Shown here piece after piece: positions 1 through 5,511 of a stretch of DNA of 6,041 nucleotides (the stretch's first letter is position 1; the number at the start of each line of letters is the position of its first letter). The notes under the pieces were generated by a model. That model was not told where the DNA came from. It searched no databases and was given only the letters and a program-made list of their open reading frames with translations. The translations under genes and the position numbers were made by a program. This DNA is from Campylobacteraceae bacterium (GTDB lineage: Bacteria > Campylobacterota > Campylobacteria > Campylobacterales > Sulfurovaceae), in contig JALSQB010000243.1 in NCBI GenBank assembly GCA_026985655.1, positions 1 through 6,041 of the forward strand, in the 5' to 3' direction.

Positions 1-1
1 T

Positions 2-160
2 AATATTAAAAAAGATTTTTTTGGTACATTAGATGAGTTTAAACGAAAATATCCAAATTTCAGAGCTAAGAAAAAGTTACCTTTGGTACTCTTTATGCAC
101 GGTTCAGCAGGTTTATCTAAGGGAGAGATCTATAAGAAAAACGACAAGATTTTTATCTAA
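2..160 (+). pseudogene. 3'-truncated alpha/beta-hydrolase (dienelactone hydrolase-like) fragment
   Basis: An open frame enters from the left edge and stops with TAA at 158-160, giving 52 residues with no start in the window. The segment LPLVLFMHGSAGLSKGEIY (codons 77-133) is the classic first-strand-plus-oxyanion-loop region of dienelactone-hydrolase-like alpha/beta hydrolases (hydrophobic strand, then HGSAG). In such enzymes the nucleophile elbow (GxSxG or GxCxG), the acid and the catalytic His all lie downstream; none is present. After about codon 137 the residues (NDKIFI) no longer resemble the family, and the DNA is instead the reverse complement of PhoD coding sequence. The gene is therefore cut within its N-terminal third and the last few codons are accidental. 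It cannot make an active hydrolase. The family call rests on one motif region, so the exact substrate class is unknown. Confidence 0.6.
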
Positions 161-1567
161 AGCTCTTACTGTACCAAATATCACTTCTCTCTCATAAGCA
201 TATCCATCCCATGCATCTAAATTGTAAGGTAGCTTGGTTTGTAATCTAAGCTCTTCTTGTGCTGTTAGTGTCCCACCCTGAAGATTTCTCATCTTAAGTG
301 CCACAAGTTCTGCCATTAAAGTGTTTATTTGTCCAATGAGTGCATTATACTCTTCTTCTGTTTTTGCATAGTCTAGTTGCCCAATAGGTGCTAAAAGTTC
401 TGCAGGTAGATACATTTTTCCCATAACTATCTGCTGTCCTAACACTTGCCCAGTTGCCGAAGAATCTGCAAGTTTATCTTTGAGCCAAGAGAGTTGTGTT
501 TCTCCTAGTAGTACTTGGTCAGTCGAACTTACATCACCTATAAAACTTGTACCATCAAAAGCTCCTTGTGCATCAAAATATTTTGCATAACTCAACTGTT
601 TTGTACGTGAATTTAAACGTGTCTCTAGCATATGTAAACTTACTAAATTTCCAAAATCAAAACTTCTATATATCTCTTTTTTATTTGTTATTGGGCGAAT
701 TGGTAGCCATTCAAAGTAAGCTTGAAGAGCCATTTCTACACGGGTACTCCATACGCCTTCACTTTCGTCATGGTTAGCTGCACCATCAACAAAGGCATCA
801 TTAGAAATTTCATGGTCATCCCACACAACAATCATAGGACAAGTAGCGTGAATGGCTTTGCTTCCCTTGTCTGTATGGTAAAGAGCATAACGCTTTCTAT
901 AATCTTCTAAAGAGATACACTCTTTATCATTATCACTTGGTAAAACTCTAGCTATTGCTTGTGCATTTTGTGTTGCATATGCTGGTGTGACACCATCTTT
1001 TTCAAACATACCATACTCATAGATGTAATCACCTAAATGTATCGATACATCTAATGCTTCTATCTTTGAAGCTTCCATATAGGCATTAAAATAGCCATTG
1101 GTATAGTTAGCACAGGAAAATACTGCCATTTTAACTTGGGAAACATCTCCCACAGGGAGTGTTTTTGTTTTCCCTATATCTGAAACCGTCTCTTCTGATT
1201 TAAATCGGTAGTAGTACACTGTTCCAGCATCTAAATCTTGTACATCTATCTTAATGGTATAGTCACGCTCTTTAGAAGTATTCAGCACTCCTTTTCTTAT
1301 AATGTTTTCAAAGTTTTCATCAGATGCAACCTCATAATTAACATCAAAGATTTTATCTTCTGAGATACTCTCTTTTGGTGTTGCTCTTGTCTAAAGTATC
1401 ACTTTGTCACTCAATGGGTCACCACTAGCCACACCATGGTCAAAACGAATAGGAATATAGTTTGTCTTTTTATCTTCTCCATAACCACTTAAAGCCGTTG
1501 AGACAAAAAGAGTTGTCGCACCAAGTGCCGATATTTTTAAAAATTCTCTTCTGTTTATTGGGTTCAT
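113..1567 (-). pseudogene. PhoD-like alkaline phosphatase/phosphodiesterase, broken by amber codon and 3' truncation
   Basis: The original start is ATG at 1567-1565, one base after the TAA of the upstream nucleotidase gene, implying translational coupling. Codons 4-11 (INRREFLK) are a twin-arginine motif followed by a hydrophobic stretch to about residue 28, so the product was a Tat-exported protein. The family N-terminal motif follows (FDHGVASGDPLSDKVIL), but codon 59 is TAG at 1393-1391 where the family has Trp (ILWTR). The frame then stays open to 113. Metallophosphatase motifs are present in full-length numbering: SCANY at about 151-155 (metal-binding Cys in PhoD), HLGDYIYEYG at 177-186 and WDDHE at 249-253. 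Similarity stops after LDKNLVV (about codon 476), just before the expected GDxHxxW metal motif and the C-terminal part; the final residues FLIDLSLR are read from antisense hydrolase DNA. An internal GTG at 1288 would give a protein without signal or N-terminal domain. Known family role: calcium/iron-dependent periplasmic phosphomono/diesterase in phosphate scavenging. Almost certainly inactive. Confidence 0.87.
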
Positions 1568-1568
1568 G

Positions 1569-3458
1569 TTATTTCACCTCATAAATTGCAGTTGAGCCAC
1601 TTGCTTGGTCTAGTACAGTAATTCCATCTAGTGTAGTTTTAGACGAACCTAGTTTTTTAAGTTTTGCATTAAAACTCTTAATACAATGTTCCGATGAATC
1701 TAAAGTAGTTACCTCTTCTGACTTTGCTTCTTTTCCCTCAACATAACGTACAAAACTCATTGCATAATCAAGGTAGGTATCAACACCTTTTCCTCTTTCA
1801 TCTTGTACTGACTTAAATGTCGCATAGCCATCTTTTCCTGAAGCGATATAGCTGTTTGTAACAATCACATACATTTTATCTTTGTTTATAGTTGACCATG
1901 TACCTGTTGCTCTATCTTTTATTTCAAGGTTATAAATCCTATTATTTGCTTCTGCTGTTGTATCTATGTCATACTTAAGTCCATACGCATAAGGGAAAGA
2001 ACCTGTTGAGCCACCATTATCAAGATAGTTTGTAAGTGCATCTTCTAACACCTGTTTAATCTCAGTTCCTTTCATCTCCAGTTCAAAGAGTGTGTTGGCA
2101 AAAGGAAGAAGCTCGTAAGCTGTTGCCATGGTTATCTCTCCTGCAGGAACAGAAATTCTTACTCCTCCAGCATTTTGGATACACGCATCTGCACGGTTAC
2201 TTAGGTCATAAAATGATTTAGCTACTATTGGTGCTATCTGGCTACCTAGTGGCAATTCGCTACCATTGACATCTCCATAACTTACATTAGGTATTCTAAT
2301 ATGTTTTAAACTTTGCGTTGCTTTACCAATCACTTTTGCTTTTTCTTCATCTACTTTGTTTTTGTAACTCTCTATAACGGCTAAAGTTACTTCATCTTCA
2401 TCAACAATTTCAAGACTTTTATTGCCATTGATAAGAGTGAGTATCTTCTCTTTCTCTATAGCATCAACTTCTACCTTGTCGCCATCAGAATTTTTTTGTA
2501 AAAATGTATCACCCATTAAAAGTATTGGACTACCAGAACAAGACTCTATGTTTCCATCTTTGTCAAACTTCACATCTAAGTTACCCAGTACTTTTGCATA
2601 TTGACCAGCTTGAACAATACAAACTTTTTTGCTCTCTTTTGATGTTGCCATAGTTGGATAGTCACCCTCACTTGAGATAACATCTCCAAAATTTCCTAGA
2701 AATGTGTGTGAATCTCCACCTACTATCACATCTACACCATTGAGTTTTGTTGCCATCTCTTTGTCATATTTGTACCCTTGATGTGTTAGAAGTATGATTT
2801 TGTTTACGCCTTGCTCTTCTAATTCATCGATATATTTTTGTGCAGTATCAAGTTCATCTAAAAATGTAATCTCATCACTTGGATTTGAGGATTCTTTTGT
2901 TTTTTGTGATACAGTAATTCCTACAATCCCTACTTTTTGACCATCTACCTCTTTTATAACATAAGGTTTCCACATATTTGAAAGAGTATTCCCTGCATCT
3001 GGTATCACATTGGCTGAGAGTACAGAGATGTTGTTATCAAGTCTATCTATGAATGTTTTTAAAGCACTGTCTCCATCATCAAAAGAGTGGTTACCTAGAA
3101 CATATGCATCAAAACCTACTTTATTCATAGTCTCTGCATCTGCTTTACCTTTAAAGAGCGAATAATACAATGTCCCTTGAAATACATCTCCAGCATTTAG
3201 TGTTAAAGAGTTTGGTTTAGCCTTTTTCAACGCTTTTAATTTACTCACTATCCGTGGGTATCCACCCGTATAATAGTATGTTTTTTTACCTCCTAAAGAG
3301 AAACTTAATCTTTCACTATCAATATGAGAGTGTGTGTCATTGATATGAAAGATGGACATATTTAAAGGTTTAGCTACGGGTGTAGATGTATTAGAATTTC
3401 CACAACCCATCATAAGTAAACTTACAACCACTGCACTGAGATAATTTCTATGTTTCAT
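1569..3458 (-). CDS. 5'-nucleotidase/UshA-family phosphoesterase lipoprotein
   Basis: The gene encodes 629 residues from ATG 3458-3456; AAGGGA about 9 bases upstream is a plausible ribosome-binding site. The N-terminus is a short signal peptide with a lipobox-like LMMGC, so Cys19 should be lipidated and the enzyme anchored in the envelope. The metallophosphoesterase domain (about 32-310) has D41-x-H43 (NDTHSH), GD at 90-91, GNHSFD at 122-127 (metal Asn123 and the His124/Asp127 pair), TH at 225-226 and GGDSH at 247-251. The C-terminal 5'-nucleotidase domain (about 375-600) has NAGGVR at 429-434 and then the PAGEIT and LPFANTL blocks that bind nucleoside. Length and domain order match complete family members. 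Family enzymes dephosphorylate extracytoplasmic nucleotides, UDP-sugars or 2',3'-cyclic nucleotides; which of these is used here cannot be told. It is first in an operon with the broken PhoD gene, which fits phosphate or nucleoside scavenging. Its promoter is probably the one at 3541-3574. Confidence 0.93.
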   Translation of the reverse strand: MKHRNYLSAVVVSLLMMGCGNSNTSTPVAKPLNMSIFHINDTHSHIDSERLSFSLGGKKTYYYTGGYPRIVSKLKALKKAKPNSLTLNAGDVFQGTLYYSLFKGKADAETMNKVGFDAYVLGNHSFDDGDSALKTFIDRLDNNISVLSANVIPDAGNTLSNMWKPYVIKEVDGQKVGIVGITVSQKTKESSNPSDEITFLDELDTAQKYIDELEEQGVNKIILLTHQGYKYDKEMATKLNGVDVIVGGDSHTFLGNFGDVISSEGDYPTMATSKESKKVCIVQAGQYAKVLGNLDVKFDKDGNIESCSGSPILLMGDTFLQKNSDGDKVEVDAIEKEKILTLINGNKSLEIVDEDEVTLAVIESYKNKVDEEKAKVIGKATQSLKHIRIPNVSYGDVNGSELPLGSQIAPIVAKSFYDLSNRADACIQNAGGVRISVPAGEITMATAYELLPFANTLFELEMKGTEIKQVLEDALTNYLDNGGSTGSFPYAYGLKYDIDTTAEANNRIYNLEIKDRATGTWSTINKDKMYVIVTNSYIASGKDGYATFKSVQDERGKGVDTYLDYAMSFVRYVEGKEAKSEEVTTLDSSEHCIKSFNAKLKKLGSSKTTLDGITVLDQASGSTAIYEVK

Positions 3459-3540
3459 TTTATATTTCCCTTTGAGGATAAGATTTTTCGAAAAGTATCA
3501 AAGCCATTTTGAGATAGCTATGCTTACTATTCTAACAGTC

Positions 3541-3574
3541 ATTATAATTTGTTTATATAACAAAAAAGAAACAG
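3541..3574 (-). promoter_or_regulatory. Candidate promoter with Pho-box-like direct repeat for the phosphatase operon
   Basis: Read on the minus strand, the sequence is CTGTTTC, 4 T's, TTGTTAT, 10 bases, then a perfect TATAAT (-10 at 3546-3541). Two 7-base repeats 11 bases apart, ending about 10 bases before the -10 and replacing a normal -35, is the geometry of a Pho box in enteric bacteria. The core GTTTC-N6-GTTAT also partly matches the GTTTC-N6-GTTTC box that I recall for the Campylobacter phosphate regulator (3 of 5 bases in the second half). Transcription would begin near 3534, leaving a leader of about 75 bases before the nucleotidase ATG. The -10 is well supported; the regulator assignment is inference from geometry and from the downstream phosphatases. 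Confidence 0.45.
3548..3564. repeat. Short inverted repeat TTTGTT-N5-AACAAA
   Basis: Perfect 6-base arms surround the spacer TATAT. It lies just upstream of the minus-strand -10 and overlaps the second half of the Pho-box-like repeat, so it could be an operator for either divergent gene. In AT-rich DNA a repeat this short may be chance. Confidence 0.3.
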
Positions 3575-3670
3575 AAAAGGTTTAAAATGGTTACATAGAA
3601 ATTGTTATTTAGGTGTTTAATGTAGCCTATCTTCCTTTAATTTTAGAAAAATCACAATGTTTCCTATTTG

Positions 3671-3687
3671 TTACTTTTTTGAAGTAA
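3671..3687. repeat. Short inverted repeat TTACTT-N5-AAGTAA before the LpxH-like gene
   Basis: Perfect 6-base arms with a 5-base spacer end 10 bases before the ATG at 3698, covering the place where a Shine-Dalgarno sequence should lie. The only purine-rich stretch nearby is GAAG at 3681-3684, inside the right arm, and another GAAG almost touching the start codon. The repeat could be an operator or a small hairpin limiting ribosome access; chance is also possible at this base composition. Confidence 0.3.
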
Positions 3688-3697
3688 TCTTTGAAGC

Positions 3698-4480
3698 ATG
3701 AAATATAAATCAATCTTTGTCTCTGACATACACTTAGGTACTAAATTTTCGCAAGCTGAAAAATTTTTAGATTTTATGAAAGAAAATGGATCAGAAAACC
3801 TCTACCTTGTTGGAGACATTATTGATGGATGGTCAATGAAACGTAAATTTCGTTGGAAACAATCACACTCTGATGTTATTCAAAAAATACTCCGAAAAGC
3901 ACGTAAAGGCACAAATGTTTATTTCATTACAGGAAACCATGATGAATTTTTACGCCCTTTTTTGCCTCTCATGCTAGGAGATAGACTCGAAGTACTTAAT
4001 GAAGCAGAATATACTGCCTTAAATGGTAAACGCTACTATATCACACATGGTGACTTTTTTGATTCTGTTACTATGACTAAAAAGTGGTTAGCCCTTTTAG
4101 GTGATATAGGGTATGATTTATTGCTAAACCTAAATGGTATCATCAACTTTACAAGGCGAAAATTTGGTATTTATAAATATTGGTCTCTCTCTAAACATGT
4201 CAAAGATAAAGTAAAATCTTCTGTTTCATTTATTACAGATTTTGAAACAGTACTTGTAGAACATGCAAGACACAAAAACTATGACGGTATCATTTGTGGG
4301 CATATTCATAAAGCAGAAATAAAAGATATTGATGGTATAGAATATAAAAATTCTGGTGATTGGGTAGAATCATGTACTGCATTGGTAGAAACCATGACAG
4401 GAGAATGGGAAATTATAAGCTGGCTCAATCACCAAGAAGAAACACCTACACTTCAGAAAAAAGAGGCAGTTGCCGAATGA
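3698..4480 (+). CDS. LpxH-like (UDP-2,3-diacylglucosamine diphosphatase-type) metallophosphoesterase
   Basis: The product has 260 residues with all metal-binding blocks of the calcineurin-like fold: SDIHLG at 9-14 (Asp10, His12), GDIIDGW at 39-45 (Asp40), GNHDE at 79-83 (Asn80, His81), THGDFFD at 116-122 (His117) and CGHIHKAE at 200-207 (His202, His204). A hydrophobic/basic insert at about 128-165 (LLGDIGYDLLLNLNG, then RRKFG) sits where LpxH-type enzymes carry a membrane-contacting cap. The terminal NSGDWVESCTALVE block is typical of the COG2908-type UDP-2,3-diacylglucosamine hydrolase relatives. The expected reaction is cleavage of a UDP-linked or lipid-linked pyrophosphate at the cytoplasmic face of the inner membrane, as in lipid A synthesis; many members of this wider family have untested substrates, so the exact substrate is inferred. 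The start is chosen because SDIHLG normally lies about ten residues in, although the ribosome-binding site is weak. The stop overlaps the start of the patatin gene (ATGA). Confidence 0.88.
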   Translation: MKYKSIFVSDIHLGTKFSQAEKFLDFMKENGSENLYLVGDIIDGWSMKRKFRWKQSHSDVIQKILRKARKGTNVYFITGNHDEFLRPFLPLMLGDRLEVLNEAEYTALNGKRYYITHGDFFDSVTMTKKWLALLGDIGYDLLLNLNGIINFTRRKFGIYKYWSLSKHVKDKVKSSVSFITDFETVLVEHARHKNYDGIICGHIHKAEIKDIDGIEYKNSGDWVESCTALVETMTGEWEIISWLNHQEETPTLQKKEAVAE

Positions 4481-5232
4481 AAATTGCTTTGGTACTTTCT
4501 GGTGGTGCAGCCAGAGGAGGATTTCATTTGGGTGTCATAGAGGCTCTACTAGAAAAAGGTTTTCAAATAGAAGCTGTTTCGGGCAGTAGTATAGGTGCAC
4601 TTATTGGTACAAGTCTTTCTGCAGGTATTGCACCCAAAGAACAGTTAAAAATTTTTAAATCCAAAGCTTTTAAAAAATCTCTTAAATTTAATGGTCTTAA
4701 AAAAGGGCTATTGCGTGTAGAAGAGAAGACAAAAATACTTAAAAAACTCATTCCTATTGAAAATTTAGAAGACGGTAATTTTAAAGTGCATATTACTACC
4801 ATTGATTTAAGCTCTGGAGAAATTGTACGTTTTCACAAAGGAAAAGCAATCCCTCTTTGTGTGGCATCTACATCTGTTATCCCATTATTCAAACCCATAA
4901 GCTATGAAAGTTATCAATTGGTTGATGGAGGAATCATGGATAACTTACCTCTCACCCCACTTAAACAATATAATCTACCTATTGTCGCTATCGATTTGCA
5001 TCCAAAGGAATATGGTTTCAAAGATAGTATGTGGGGCATCCTAAAACGGGCTGTTTTCTTGATGTGGCGTGCATCAGTACAAGGACAAATCAAAGAATGT
5101 GACTACTACATTACCAACCAAAAACTAGAAAACTATTCACTTTTTAGTTTTAAAAAACTCGATGAAATGTTCGAATTAGGCTATCAAACAGCCCTAAAAC
5201 ATCCCTTATTACAAAACAAATCTATGGAATAA
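4477..5232 (+). CDS. Patatin-like phospholipase (RssA/NTE-type, short form)
   Basis: The start is taken as ATG 4477-4479, overlapping the TGA of the preceding gene. A longer frame opens upstream at 4360, but those 39 codons lie inside the LpxH-like gene and have no family similarity, whereas the patatin domain begins at once after this ATG. AGAGG at 4462-4466 is a suitable ribosome-binding site. The 251-residue product has the oxyanion-loop motif SGGAARGGFHLGV (8-20), the nucleophile elbow GSSIG (36-40, Ser38) and the dyad Asp in VDGGIMDN (149-156, Asp150), so it should be an active Ser/Asp acyl hydrolase acting on phospholipids, lysophospholipids or acyl esters. No signal peptide is visible; a Lys-rich stretch at about 58-90 could contact acidic membrane. 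Overlap with the LpxH-like gene implies one transcript and coupled translation, suggesting a shared role in envelope lipid turnover (inference). Length is normal for compact bacterial patatins. Confidence 0.92.
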   Translation: MKIALVLSGGAARGGFHLGVIEALLEKGFQIEAVSGSSIGALIGTSLSAGIAPKEQLKIFKSKAFKKSLKFNGLKKGLLRVEEKTKILKKLIPIENLEDGNFKVHITTIDLSSGEIVRFHKGKAIPLCVASTSVIPLFKPISYESYQLVDGGIMDNLPLTPLKQYNLPIVAIDLHPKEYGFKDSMWGILKRAVFLMWRASVQGQIKECDYYITNQKLENYSLFSFKKLDEMFELGYQTALKHPLLQNKSME

Positions 5233-5511
5233 AAGGGGTACATCATACTATTCGTTGTTGGATTTCAGCTTTTGTAAATTGATAGATTGGGTCTATTGAT
5301 GTAATATTTCCATCAAGTTTTGTAACTTCAAAATTAAAACTAGATGGGCTGTCTCCACAACCTAATATTTTAGACTGTAACTCTTTTTGAGACAATTGTA
5401 CGAGATAAGATACGGTTTAAACACTATGTTAGATTTACCCTCTCTAAAAATCTTATTTTCTCCACATCTTTTTACGATAAAATAACACAATATATAACTT
5501 AGGAGATTATC
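5233..5511. other. Intergenic stretch with a methyltransferase remnant and no visible terminator
   Basis: This 279-base gap between the patatin and TonB-receptor genes holds the minus-strand remnant listed separately. I see no GC-rich stem with a T run that would end the rightward operon. The last part carries a possible -10 for the receptor (TAAAAT at 5478-5483, no convincing -35) and a good ribosome-binding site, AGGAG at 5501-5505, 6 bases before the ATG at 5512. Confidence 0.5.
5243..5416 (-). pseudogene. Remnant of a SAM-dependent methyltransferase-like gene
   Basis: Reading leftward from 5416 to the TGA at 5245-5243 gives 57 codons with no ATG. The core is SKILGCGDSPSSFNFEVTK followed by GNITSIDPIYQFTKAEIQQRI. 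This is the glycine-rich SAM-binding loop (ILGCGDGPASFN in typical relatives) plus the second-strand acidic residue in SIDPIY, as in a family of uncharacterised class I methyltransferase-like proteins. The usual GDGP is GDSP here. The frame ends right after IQQRI, where relatives continue for well over a hundred residues, and the left end abuts the patatin stop within 11 bases. Both a proper start and the C-terminal half are missing, so it is a fossil, not a small gene. The only candidate start is a TTG at 5398-5396 without a clear ribosome-binding site. Confidence 0.55.

Noticed and set aside
547..910. Two overlapping plus-strand open frames inside the PhoD region
   Set aside because: They lie antisense to strongly conserved PhoD motifs, have no family resemblance and no ribosome-binding site.
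1391..1393. Programmed readthrough or pyrrolysine-type recoding of the TAG
   Set aside because: The position is a conserved Trp, the gene is also truncated at its 3' end, and no recoding element is visible; a nonsense mutation or base error is simpler.
2422..2604. 60-codon plus-strand frame inside the nucleotidase gene
   Set aside because: Antisense shadow of a full-length, motif-complete gene.
4360..4476. N-terminal extension of the patatin frame
   Set aside because: The 39 codons overlap the LpxH-like C-terminus in another frame and show no patatin similarity; ATG 4477 puts the domain at the usual place.
4563..4802. 79-codon minus-strand frame inside the patatin gene
   Set aside because: Antisense shadow; low-complexity composition mirrors the Lys-rich patatin codons.
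5426..5485. Short plus-strand frame starting ATGTTAGAT, 19 codons
   Set aside because: No ribosome-binding site, no similarity, and it lies in a gap next to a decayed gene.
5491..5498. TATATAAC as -10 of the TonB receptor
   Set aside because: A start site 6-8 bases downstream would fall inside the AGGAG ribosome-binding site, so this is an unlikely promoter.
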